6,310 bases of DNA from Anaerolineae bacterium (GCA_027036755.1 JALWDV010000826.1:1-6310), one strand, 5' to 3'; positions 1 through 5,453 are shown, numbered from the stretch's first letter. Notes: a model not told the origin generated them from the sequence alone. Numbers and translations: made by a program.

Positions 1-30
1 ATCTCTTTCCGTTTCGAATCGGAGGTTTCC

Positions 31-1194
31 ATGAAAAATTACTTGCGACTCATTCTCATCCTTGCCATTCTGGCGCTTGCGTTAGCCGGATGCGCGCAGG
101 AATTGCCCAAAGCGGGCATGCCCACGCCCATCGAAGGCGGCGGCAAGCCCATCCCGCCGAAAGAAACCCCGACGACATCTGCCAAACAGGCGGCTCCGAC
201 CCCCGTCGCCGCCGCCGTCGAACTGACCCTGGTCACCCACGACAGCTTCGACGCCAGCGAGGAGGTCATCCGCCAGTTCGAAGAGGAGGCGGGCGTCAAG
301 CTCAATATCCTCAAGAGCGGCGACGCTGGCGAGATGGTGAACATGCTGCTGCTTTCCAAAGATGCGCCTCTGGGCGATGTGGTGTACGGCGTGGACAACA
401 CATTTCTCAGTCGGGCGCTGGAAGGCGGTCTGTTTCAGCCCTACGACGCGCCCGCCCTGGCCGACATCCCCGACCGCCTCAAGCTGGACCCTGAAAACAG
501 GCTGCTGCCGGTTGATTTTGGCCATGTCACCCTCAACTACGACATCCAGTGGTTCAAGGATCACGATCTGGAGCCGCCCACCGACATCGCCGATCTCATC
601 GAACCTGCATACAAGGGCTTGACCGTGGTGGAAAACCCGGCCAGTTCGTCGCCCGGCCTGGCGTTTTTGTTCACCACAGTCTGGCGCTACGGCCACATTG
701 GCGAATACACCTATCTCGATTACTGGCGCGATCTCAAGGCCAACGACGTTCTGGTCACCGACGGCTGGAGCGACGCGTATTTCGGGCAATTCACTGCCGG
801 TTCGGGGGGCGAAGGGGATCGTCCCATCGTGGTGAGCTACGCCACCAGCCCCGCCGCGGAAGTCTTTTTCAACAATCTCACCGAACCGCCCACCGCCAGC
901 GTCAACACCCCCGGCAACAGCTTCGAGCAGGTGGAGTTCGCGGGCATCCTGGCCAACAGCCCCAAGCAGGAGGCGGCCCGCAAGCTGGTGGATTTCCTGC
1001 TCAGTCCCGCCTTCCAGGAGGATATCCCTCAGCACATGTGGGTGTATCCGGCCAATGGCAAGGCGAAGGTGGGCGATTTGTTCGAACGCTGGGTCCAGAT
1101 TCCGGCTGATCCTGTGCAGCTTTCGCCCGATGAGATCGCGGCCCATCGCGAAGCCTGGATCGAAGGCTGGACCGATGTCATGTTGCGGCAATGA
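31..1194 (+). CDS. thiB: Thiamine ABC transporter substrate-binding lipoprotein (ThiB/TbpA family)
   Basis: This 387-residue protein is the extracytoplasmic binding component of a thiamine (or thiamine phosphate) ABC importer. Residues 1-21 form a lipoprotein signal with a hydrophobic run ending in the lipobox LAGC, with Cys21 as the lipidation site. A Pro/Ala/Thr-rich linker follows to about residue 65. The mature fold begins at LTLVTHDSFDASEE and carries ThiB-family blocks in order: DVVYGVDNTFLSRALEGGLF, LPVDFGHVTLNYD, NPASSSPGLAFL, VTDGWSDAYFGQF, VVSYATSPAAEV, and a C-terminal HMWVYPANG then LSPDEIAAHREAWIEGW. These align well with E. coli TbpA from memory. The start is supported by GGAGG at 21-25, 5 nt before ATG. 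The stop overlaps the next gene's start (ATGA). ThiP and ThiQ partners are not in the window; they may lie upstream. A relative that binds another ligand cannot be excluded, but the ThiB signature is strong. Confidence 0.93.
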   Translation: MKNYLRLILILAILALALAGCAQELPKAGMPTPIEGGGKPIPPKETPTTSAKQAAPTPVAAAVELTLVTHDSFDASEEVIRQFEEEAGVKLNILKSGDAGEMVNMLLLSKDAPLGDVVYGVDNTFLSRALEGGLFQPYDAPALADIPDRLKLDPENRLLPVDFGHVTLNYDIQWFKDHDLEPPTDIADLIEPAYKGLTVVENPASSSPGLAFLFTTVWRYGHIGEYTYLDYWRDLKANDVLVTDGWSDAYFGQFTAGSGGEGDRPIVVSYATSPAAEVFFNNLTEPPTASVNTPGNSFEQVEFAGILANSPKQEAARKLVDFLLSPAFQEDIPQHMWVYPANGKAKVGDLFERWVQIPADPVQLSPDEIAAHREAWIEGWTDVMLRQ

Positions 1195-2132
1195 GCAATC
1201 CTCGCTGTCCCTTGTGCGGTCGGGCGACGACGCGGTTGCTGATTTTTGCGCCCGATTATCGCACGGGCGACGCCCGCCGACACGGGGTGTGGTTGTGCCC
1301 ACACTGCGATGTGGGCGTCACCGCGTCGGCCTGGGATGACCAGACCCGCTCCCGGGCCTACGACCAGGACTATGAGCCCCACCTCACTCGTAGCCGCCCG
1401 GCCGCGGGCCTGCGCGGCCGCGTGGCCGCGACCATCCGGGCCGGATTCGGCTATCCCCAGCCCCATGCACTGCCCCTGCCCGGCGCTCTGGCCCGATTGC
1501 TGGCCCACATTCGCGGCTGGACATGGCTGCCGCCCGCGCCGCCGCCGGGCCGCCTGCTGGATGTGGGCTGCGGCAGCGGCGCGTATGGAGCCAGTCTCAT
1601 CCGTCTGGGTTGGCGGGTTGATGGCGTGGAGCCGGACGAGCGGGCCGCGGCGTTGGCCCGCCAGCAGGGCGTGAACGTGCAGGCGGCGCGGGCGGAGGAC
1701 GCGATCCTGCCCCGCGCGGCGTATGACGTCATCACCCTGTGGCACAGCCTGGAGCACATGGAGAACCCCCTGGCGGCCCTGCGCAACCTGCGCCCGGCCC
1801 TGAAGCCGGAAGGCTTGCTGCTGGTGGAGGCTCCCAATCGGGCCGGGTGGGGCGCGGCCCTGACCGGCGAGCACTGGTATCATTGGGACCTGCCCCGACA
1901 CCGCGTGCATTTTACTCCCGCCAGCCTGAGCCTGGCCCTGACGGAAGCGGGATTTCATGTTCGCCGAATGCAGCACATCCCCAATCCCCACGGTCTGGCG
2001 GGCGCGCTGAACTACCGTTTCGGGCGGCGCAACGCCCCGACATTGGCCCTGGGCTGGCTCTTCGGAACGACCGCCGCGCTCTTTCATCGCGGCGATGTCA
2101 TCCGGGCCGAGGCGCAACCATCAAAAGTGTAA
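1191..2132 (+). CDS. Class I SAM-dependent methyltransferase with N-terminal zinc-ribbon-like motif
   Basis: The 313-residue product has an N-terminal metal-binding-like knuckle pair, CPLC at 6-9 and CPHC at 36-39. The class I Rossmann methyltransferase core follows: motif I LLDVGCGSGAYG at 122-133, post-I acidic loop VDGVEPDE at 143-150, and the motif IV-like segment WHSLEHMENP at 184-193. A further block, VEAPNRAGWGAALTGEHWYH, is typical of the Methyltransf_11/12/23 group acting on small molecules, lipids or sugars. The substrate is not identifiable. Translation probably starts at the ATG overlapping the thiB stop by 4 bp, which suggests translational coupling; no good ribosome site stands alone. 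The last 20 or so codons (LGWLFGTTAALFHRGDVIRA) lie in a 57-bp segment that recurs at 2997-3053. The stop is only 7 bp from the convergent antitoxin stop. A link to thiamine metabolism is suggested only by position. Confidence 0.88.
   Translation: MSNPRCPLCGRATTRLLIFAPDYRTGDARRHGVWLCPHCDVGVTASAWDDQTRSRAYDQDYEPHLTRSRPAAGLRGRVAATIRAGFGYPQPHALPLPGALARLLAHIRGWTWLPPAPPPGRLLDVGCGSGAYGASLIRLGWRVDGVEPDERAAALARQQGVNVQAARAEDAILPRAAYDVITLWHSLEHMENPLAALRNLRPALKPEGLLLVEAPNRAGWGAALTGEHWYHWDLPRHRVHFTPASLSLALTEAGFHVRRMQHIPNPHGLAGALNYRFGRRNAPTLALGWLFGTTAALFHRGDVIRAEAQPSKV
2054..2110 (+). repeat. 57-bp direct repeat, copy A (inside methyltransferase 3' end)
   Basis: This segment matches 2997-3053 at 53 of 57 positions by eye. 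All four differences are C/T transitions. It encodes residues about 288-307 of the methyltransferase. It contains a 7-bp inverted repeat, CGCCGCG at 2072-2078 and CGCGGCG at 2088-2094, with a 9-nt loop. That hairpin is also intact in copy B. The two copies bracket the HigBA-like toxin-antitoxin pair. Confidence 0.85.
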
Positions 2133-2139
2133 TCCTCTG

Positions 2140-2424
2140 TCAAACAAGGGCGATGCTCAGTCTTTTGCCCAGAGCGACGGCGGCTTTCTCCATTGTTGCG
2201 AGCGTAACCGCGTGATTGTCAGGGTCCAGTATCCTGTCCACAGCGGCCCGGCTGGTGCGCATGCGACGGGCCATTTCTGATTTGCTGAGGTGCTGCTGTT
2301 CCATTAGTTGTCGAATCTGAAAAGCGAGAACGCGTTTTGCAGCGACCGATTCCGCTTCTTCGAGAATGCCCTCCTCTTCCAGAAAATCATCGAGAGAGCT
2401 TCCAATATATTTTTCATCAATCAT
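2140..2424 (-). CDS. higA: HigA-like XRE-family antitoxin
   Basis: The 94-residue product has a short acidic N-terminal arm (SSLDDFLEEEGILEEAE) and then an XRE/Cro helix-turn-helix at about residues 35-85. The recognition region reads LSKSEMARRMRTSRAAVDRI, followed by LDPDNHAVTLATMEKAAVAL. This layout and length match the antitoxins that accompany Gp49-like HigB toxins: they bind and neutralise the toxin and repress the shared promoter. The ATG at 2424 overlaps the upstream toxin stop by 8 bp (toxin first, antitoxin second), the usual higBA order. The gene appears intact, although its toxin partner is interrupted by an inserted element. Transcription from the toxin promoter would have to pass through that element. 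The symbol is used at family level only. Confidence 0.88.
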   Translation of the reverse strand: MIDEKYIGSSLDDFLEEEGILEEAESVAAKRVLAFQIRQLMEQQHLSKSEMARRMRTSRAAVDRILDPDNHAVTLATMEKAAVALGKRLSIALV

Positions 2425-2660
2425 GTTGCTTACCTCGTAACGTCTTCAAACGTCGACGTGCAATATCCAGGTCATTGGACGACGTTTTTTGTGATTTTTT
2501 AATGAAACCATGAAGCAGGATCATCATATTGCCATCGATAGTAAAGATGACGCGAGCAATGCGATTTGGCAAGCGTGAACGCACTTCCCAGAGGCCGCTA
2601 TCCAGTTTTCGGATGAGCGGCATGCCTAATGGCCAGCCTCGCTGAACTGTTTTCAGATCA

Positions 2661-2666
2661 AAACCT
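2661..2666. repeat. Target-site duplication, left copy (AAACCT)
   Basis: This 6-bp direct repeat directly abuts the left terminal inverted repeat of the element at 2667. It is identical to 2818-2823. Removing one copy with the element restores the toxin frame. Confidence 0.75.
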
Positions 2667-2817
2667 GGCTCCACTGCAAAAAGGTCATTTCACCACGGAG
2701 ACACGGAGGACACGGAGAAAATAGTGGTAGTTCACAGAGAAATTCCTCTTCAAATCTCACCTTTTTCTTCCTCCGTGCACTCTGTGCCTCCGTGTTGAAG
2801 GTTTTTTCAGTACAGCC
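2667..2817. mobile_element. MITE-like non-autonomous element, 151 bp, inserted in the toxin gene
   Basis: The ends are imperfect terminal inverted repeats: GGCTCCACTGCAAAAA on the left against GGCTGTACTGAAAAAA read inward from the right, 13 of 16 matching. Internal arms continue the symmetry with repeated CACGGAG units on the left (2694-2717) and the complementary CTCCGTG on the right, so a single strand could fold into a long hairpin. The flanks carry a 6-bp direct duplication AAACCT (2661-2666 and 2818-2823). No transposase is encoded. The CACGGAG-rich interior resembles a dispersed intergenic repeat common in environmental bacterial genomes. Mobilisation in trans by an IS with matching ends is inferred; I cannot name the IS family. 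Confidence 0.8.
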
Positions 2818-2823
2818 AAACCT
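2818..2823. repeat. Target-site duplication, right copy (AAACCT)
   Basis: This copy directly abuts the right terminal inverted repeat ending at 2817 and is identical to 2661-2666. Confidence 0.75.
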
Positions 2824-2931
2824 ATGTGCTTTCGCTCGTGCGCAGGCAAAGACTTCAACCATTCTCTGACAGGTTCTCTGCCTGAATTTGTCTTGTAAAA
2901 GACGACATGTAAACGCATTTCCTCTGGCATA

Positions 2932-2956
2932 GTTATACTGTACCATAATTGGTGCA
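2932..2956 (-). promoter_or_regulatory. Candidate higBA promoter/operator
   Basis: On the minus strand a -10-like TATAAC occupies 2937-2932, just upstream of the toxin start. Directly beyond it is an 18-bp imperfect palindrome at 2939-2956 (TGTACCATAATTGGTGCA on the + strand, with 7-bp arms differing at one position). Its position between -10 and -35 fits an autorepressor site for the XRE antitoxin. No convincing -35 hexamer is seen, so this is a moderate call based on symmetry and location. Confidence 0.4.
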
Positions 2957-2996
2957 TATCTGCAATCCCTGCGATGAAACTCACCTTCATCAAACC

Positions 2997-3053
2997 CTGG
3001 CTCTTCGGAATGACCGCCGCGCTCCTTCATCGCGGCGATGTTATTCGGGCCGC
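2997..3053 (+). repeat. 57-bp direct repeat, copy B (orphan methyltransferase 3'-end fragment)
   Basis: This matches 2054-2110 at 53 of 57 positions. Read in the methyltransferase frame it gives PWLFGMTAALLHRGDVIRAA and then ATPH with a TGA stop at 3067-3069, much like the true gene end. Homology stops at the left edge, and nothing upstream resembles the rest of a methyltransferase. It is therefore either a remnant of a second gene copy or one unit of a dispersed repeat. The hairpin CGCCGCG/CGCGGCG is at 3015-3021 and 3031-3037. The following antitoxin -35 box overlaps the fragment's stop codon. Confidence 0.75.
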
Positions 3054-3065
3054 AGCGACGCCACA

Positions 3066-3095
3066 TTGACATCTTGCATGATGTCATGTAAGATG
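3066..3095 (+). promoter_or_regulatory. Sigma70-type promoter overlapped by a 26-bp palindromic operator
   Basis: A perfect -35 TTGACA (3066-3071) is followed by a 17-bp spacer and a -10 TAAGAT (3089-3094). A near-perfect palindrome spans 3070-3095: the left half CATCTTGCATGAT and the right half read in reverse complement CATCTTACATGAC agree at 11 of 13 positions. It runs from the end of the -35 to the end of the -10, so a bound repressor would block the polymerase. The obvious candidate is the ribbon-helix-helix protein encoded just downstream (ATG at 3138), acting on its own promoter. The operator role is inferred. Confidence 0.7.
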
Positions 3096-3137
3096 CCCTC
3101 AGTCAATCAGCGCAACATTCAGACAGGAATTGACCTT

Positions 3138-3659
3138 ATGGCTCGGCATCCCTTCAATCTTCCCGCTCAACTCAAACAGGAATCAGAAAAGCTGGCTGCC
3201 GCCCAGGGCGTATCTCTCAATCAGTTCGTCATGTGGGCTGTGGCTGAAAAGGTCGGGATGTTGAAGGCGTCTCCAGATGATCCGCGCTTTCTCCACATCA
3301 CCTATCGCCGCGGCGCTTCGGGGACGCCCGCGGCCGTGGTGCGGGAAACCGGCATCCGCGTTTCCACGCTGATCCTTGCATCCCAAATGTGGGGGCTTTC
3401 GGTGCAGGAGCTGGCCCAGGACTACGATTTATCCCCGGTGGCCGTGATGAACCATGTGCAACTGGCGACCCTGGCCGTGAGCCTGGGCAATGTAGACACC
3501 CTCATCGAGCATCCCGCCAGCATGACCCACGCGGGCGCGCCCCCCGAGGAGCGGCGCAAGGTGGGCATCACCGATGGTCTGGTGCGGCTCTCGGTAGGTA
3601 TTGAAAATGTGGGAGACCTGATGGCTGATCTGGATCGGGCGATGGGGTTCGTCGCATAA
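3138..3659 (+). CDS. Chimeric ORF: ribbon-helix-helix/DUF433 antitoxin fused to the C-terminus of a Cys/Met PLP enzyme
   Basis: The 173-residue frame has three parts. Residues 1-42 resemble a HicB/CopG-like ribbon-helix-helix (FNLPAQLKQESEKLA, GVSLNQFVMWAVAEKVG). Residues about 48-101 are DUF433-like (HITYRRGASG, ETGIRVSTLILASQMWGLSV, ELAQDYDLSP), a domain usually found in antitoxins paired with PIN-like DUF5615 toxins. From about residue 102 to the end it reads VMNHVQLATLAVSLG, DTLIEHPASMTH, PPEERRKVGITDGLVRLSVG, IENVGDLMADL. That is the C-terminus of methionine gamma-lyase / cystathionine gamma-synthase family enzymes and is not part of any antitoxin. The PLP lysine region and about 330 N-terminal residues of the enzyme are absent. 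No DUF5615 toxin follows. The start at 3138 is chosen because AGGA lies at 3125-3128 and earlier in-frame ATGs fall in the promoter or the repeat. DNA binding by the N-terminus may survive; enzymatic activity cannot. Confidence 0.85.
   Translation: MARHPFNLPAQLKQESEKLAAAQGVSLNQFVMWAVAEKVGMLKASPDDPRFLHITYRRGASGTPAAVVRETGIRVSTLILASQMWGLSVQELAQDYDLSPVAVMNHVQLATLAVSLGNVDTLIEHPASMTHAGAPPEERRKVGITDGLVRLSVGIENVGDLMADLDRAMGFVA
3444..3659 (+). pseudogene. 3' remnant of a methionine gamma-lyase / cystathionine gamma-synthase family gene
   Basis: These 72 codons including the stop (residues 103-173 of the chimera) keep the family's C-terminal signature: AVSLGNVDTLIEHPASMTH and GLVRLSVGIE. The arginine of GLVRLS corresponds to the substrate-carboxylate-binding arginine of the family. 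The active-site lysine and the entire large PLP-binding domain are lost. The exact junction is uncertain, between about 3432 and 3446. The remnant ends 6 bp before the sulfotransferase, so the intact enzyme gene probably once headed an operon with it. This is a fragment call made by recognition of the family motif. Confidence 0.8.
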
Positions 3660-3665
3660 AACGCC

Positions 3666-4625
3666 ATGAACGATCCCATCATCGTTCTCAGCTTCGGACG
3701 CTCGGGCTCCACCTGGGTGTCCGACATCATCTCTAAAAACATGGGCGGGCTGCTGCTCTTCGAGCCGTTGCATCCCGAAACCTGCCCGTTTCCCCAGGAA
3801 GCGTGTTACAGCGACGGCTACGAGCCGGGCCTGAACGCCCGCCTGCTCGATTTTCTTTTGGAAGTGCTGGCCGGGGCGCACCGCAACCGTTGGCTGCTGC
3901 GCAATCACCTCTTCACGCCATTGGAGGCGGTTAGCCAGACCTATGTGGATATGGTGTGGGATGAAACGCGCGTGCTGGGATTCAAAGAAATCCGGGCCAC
4001 TTTCATGATCGATTGGCTCATCGAAAACCTGCACGCCCGCATCGTCTATCTGGTGCGGCATCCCGCCGCGGTCATCGCCTCGTTACGCCGACGCAAAAAT
4101 TTCTGGAATGAATTCGGCTTCGAGACCCACTGGCGGCTGTTTCTCGATCATGTGGTGCAGAATCCCCGCACGGAGGACGTCTTGCGGCCCTACCGATCCC
4201 TCATCGACGCAGCCCGAACGCAGATCGAGCGGGAAGCCGTGATGTGGGCCGCGTCGCACAAGCTGGCAGCCCGGGCGCTGGCCCGTCACGGACTGCCCAC
4301 CTTCCATTACGAAGATTTCTACGAGCGCCCCTTCCCCACCACCCGTCGGCTCATCGACTACGTGGGCGGCGATCCCCGGGCCATTCATCCCGCCCACATC
4401 TTCGTCCCCTCCATGACCACCATTCGCACGGTGCATGGTCTCACCGCGTCGGAATCCGATTTTGCGGCCAAAGGATGGGGCATCTTCTGGGAAGACATCT
4501 TCACCGCCGACGAGTTGCAGACCATCATGGGCCTGGTGGACGCCTTCGGCGTCGAGGATTACGGCGACAACTGGAAATCGCCCGGCGCTCAAGGGGATTT
4601 CCCCTCGTCCTTCGGCTCAAGTTGA
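3666..4625 (+). CDS. PAPS-dependent sulfotransferase family protein
   Basis: The 319-residue protein transfers a sulfuryl group from PAPS to an unidentified acceptor, as judged by family motifs. The 5'-phosphosulfate-binding loop is near the N-terminus: IIVLSFGRSGSTWV, with GRSGSTW at 11-17. The 3'-phosphate-binding motif is IVYLVRHPAAVIASLRRR at about 126-143, with Arg131 and Ser139 in the expected places. The segment LLLFEPLH after the loop is also usual. No signal peptide or membrane segment is evident, so it should be cytoplasmic. The start is only 6 bp after the chimeric ORF and lacks a clear ribosome site, suggesting coupling; transcription may come from the antitoxin promoter at 3066-3094. 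The 3' end overlaps the convergent SURF1 gene by 37 bp. The acceptor (carbohydrate, lipid or small molecule) cannot be told from sequence. Confidence 0.87.
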   Translation: MNDPIIVLSFGRSGSTWVSDIISKNMGGLLLFEPLHPETCPFPQEACYSDGYEPGLNARLLDFLLEVLAGAHRNRWLLRNHLFTPLEAVSQTYVDMVWDETRVLGFKEIRATFMIDWLIENLHARIVYLVRHPAAVIASLRRRKNFWNEFGFETHWRLFLDHVVQNPRTEDVLRPYRSLIDAARTQIEREAVMWAASHKLAARALARHGLPTFHYEDFYERPFPTTRRLIDYVGGDPRAIHPAHIFVPSMTTIRTVHGLTASESDFAAKGWGIFWEDIFTADELQTIMGLVDAFGVEDYGDNWKSPGAQGDFPSSFGSS

Positions 4626-5344
4626 TCCACCCGGACCACTTGCCAGATGTAAAACAGCGGCAGCAAAAGGGCGAAGAGGAACCATTCGATGGCGAAACCG
4701 AGATGAGCGCCCGGATCCAGTTCGAATTTTGGGGGATTGCGATAGGGCGGGGCGGTCTGTTTTCCTTCTGGCGGCATGAGCGCCACATAAAAAGGCAGCA
4801 CGTCGTAAGGCAATTGTCGCCCGATGCTGTCCACATCGACGCGCAGCCACCAGAATTGCGGTTCGGATGGCGGCGCGGCGCTCTCTTGGGTGGCGACAAT
4901 GCGGCCCAGGATGTGGGTCAATTCCGGCTCATCATACCGGCGGGCGTCGGCGGGCGTCTGAACGCTCTCGGGCGGAACCCAGCCCCTATCCACCAACACC
5001 GCCTCATCGCCGCCCTTGATCAAAAATGGCGTGACCAGATGATAGCCCATGGTTTCGTCATAAAACTTGTTCTTGATCGCCACCTGATTCTCGAAATCAA
5101 ACGTCCCCTCGGCCTGAACCTGATGATAAATGCGATCCGCGTATTGCTCATCGGCGGACGTTCCTGTCAGCGCGAAGGGCGCGTCTTGCACCTCGGCGAT
5201 AACGCCGGCAATGTAGGCCTGGCGCTGATGATGGCGATCGAGCTGCCAGAATCCCAGCCCAAACATCGCCACCGAAAGGAGGATGACGACAACTGTGGCG
5301 AGAATCCATCGGCGTTTGAACGGGGTTGTGAGATAACGTTTCAT
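4589..5344 (-). CDS. SURF1 family cytochrome c oxidase assembly protein
   Basis: The 251-residue membrane protein belongs to the SURF1/Shy1 family, which helps assemble haem-copper oxidase subunit I. Features in order: basic N-terminus (KRR at 10-12), transmembrane helix at about 13-33 leading into the typical GFWQLDRHHQR, a large extracytoplasmic domain with MGYHLVTPFLI and VLVDRGWVP (118-124), and a C-terminal segment HLGFAIEWFLFALLLPLFYIW at 214-234, which carries the family's conserved His and Trp and the second membrane helix. The ATG at 5344 is preferred over a 33-residue upstream extension because MKRYLTTPFKRRW then TM is the normal N-terminus; the ribosome site is weak (TTGGAA about 10 nt upstream). 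It lies downstream of the PFK gene on the same strand, with a 109-bp gap. It implies aerobic respiration in the host, although the oxidase genes are not in this window. Confidence 0.9.
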   Translation of the reverse strand: MKRYLTTPFKRRWILATVVVILLSVAMFGLGFWQLDRHHQRQAYIAGVIAEVQDAPFALTGTSADEQYADRIYHQVQAEGTFDFENQVAIKNKFYDETMGYHLVTPFLIKGGDEAVLVDRGWVPPESVQTPADARRYDEPELTHILGRIVATQESAAPPSEPQFWWLRVDVDSIGRQLPYDVLPFYVALMPPEGKQTAPPYRNPPKFELDPGAHLGFAIEWFLFALLLPLFYIWQVVRVDQLEPKDEGKSP

Positions 5345-5453
5345 GGCGTTTATTCCAATCACGAAATGACTTCGCGCTTCGTTTCCTTCGCACCTTTGTG
5401 ACAAAAGAGGGCGATTGAGGCCAACCACCCTGGCAGTTGCCATAGCGGTTACC
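5345..5453 (-). other. Intergenic gap between PFK and SURF1 genes
   Basis: This 109-bp gap on the minus strand follows the PFK stop and precedes the SURF1 start. I see no convincing rho-independent terminator or sigma70 promoter. The stretch at about 5360-5405 contains repeated TTCG units (ACTTCGCGCTTCGTTTCCTTCG) and may be a degraded intergenic repeat; this is a weak impression only. Confidence 0.35.

Larger units (their letters stand above)
2417..2930 (-). pseudogene. higB: HigB/Gp49-like RelE-superfamily toxin gene, split by a MITE insertion
   Basis: The ancestral gene encoded a Gp49-like HigB toxin, a ribosome-dependent mRNA endonuclease family. The N-terminal part (2930 down to 2818) reads MRLHVVFYKTNSGREPVREW then LKSLPAHERKHIG. 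The C-terminal part (2660 down to 2417) reads DLKTVQRGWPLGMPLIRKL, LWEVRSRLPNRIARVIFTID and MMILLHGFIKKSQKT. Between them lies a 151-bp element plus one copy of a 6-bp duplication. Joining 2930-2818 to 2660-2417 gives exactly 357 nt, a 118-residue frame with the junction HIG-F-DLKTVQ, as expected for the family. The insertion is 157 bp net, so the frame shifts: the N-terminal fragment runs into about 20 foreign residues and stops at 2757. I place the start at the ATG at 2930, with an ATG at 2918 as the alternative. A -10-like TATAAC lies at 2937-2932, so the transcript may be nearly leaderless. No other damage is seen, suggesting a recent event. Confidence 0.85.

Noticed and set aside
82..1302. 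A 406-codon minus-strand open frame opposite thiB
   Set aside because: It is antisense to a gene with full family homology and its translation has the low-complexity His/Gly/Arg-rich look of a shadow frame in GC-rich DNA.
1029..2117. A 362-codon minus-strand open frame opposite the methyltransferase
   Set aside because: Shadow of the methyltransferase gene; Arg/Gln/Gly-rich with no recognisable domain.
2694..2717. CACGGAG tandem units as a possible CRISPR array
   Set aside because: Units are 7-9 bp with no spacers; they belong to the MITE arm.
2653..3087. A 144-codon minus-strand frame over the MITE and repeat B
   Set aside because: Its translation (TEAQSARRKKK, CELPLFSPCPPCLRGE) is the well-known false product of CACGGAG-type repeats and crosses three unrelated sequence units.
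2949..3137. A 63-codon N-terminal extension of the RHH-DUF433 frame
   Set aside because: It would translate repeat B out of its own frame and the promoter/operator; the RHH fold and ribosome site support the start at 3138.
4591..4604. AGGGG/CCCCT hairpin as a rho-independent terminator
   Set aside because: The stem is only 5 bp with no T-run on either side, and it lies inside both coding sequences.
4244..5401. A 385-codon plus-strand open frame spanning sulfotransferase and SURF1
   Set aside because: It starts out of frame inside the sulfotransferase and then runs antisense to SURF1; no domain is seen.
5345..5443. A 33-residue N-terminal extension of SURF1
   Set aside because: The extended residues lack SURF1 homology and come before the typical basic-TM start at 5344.
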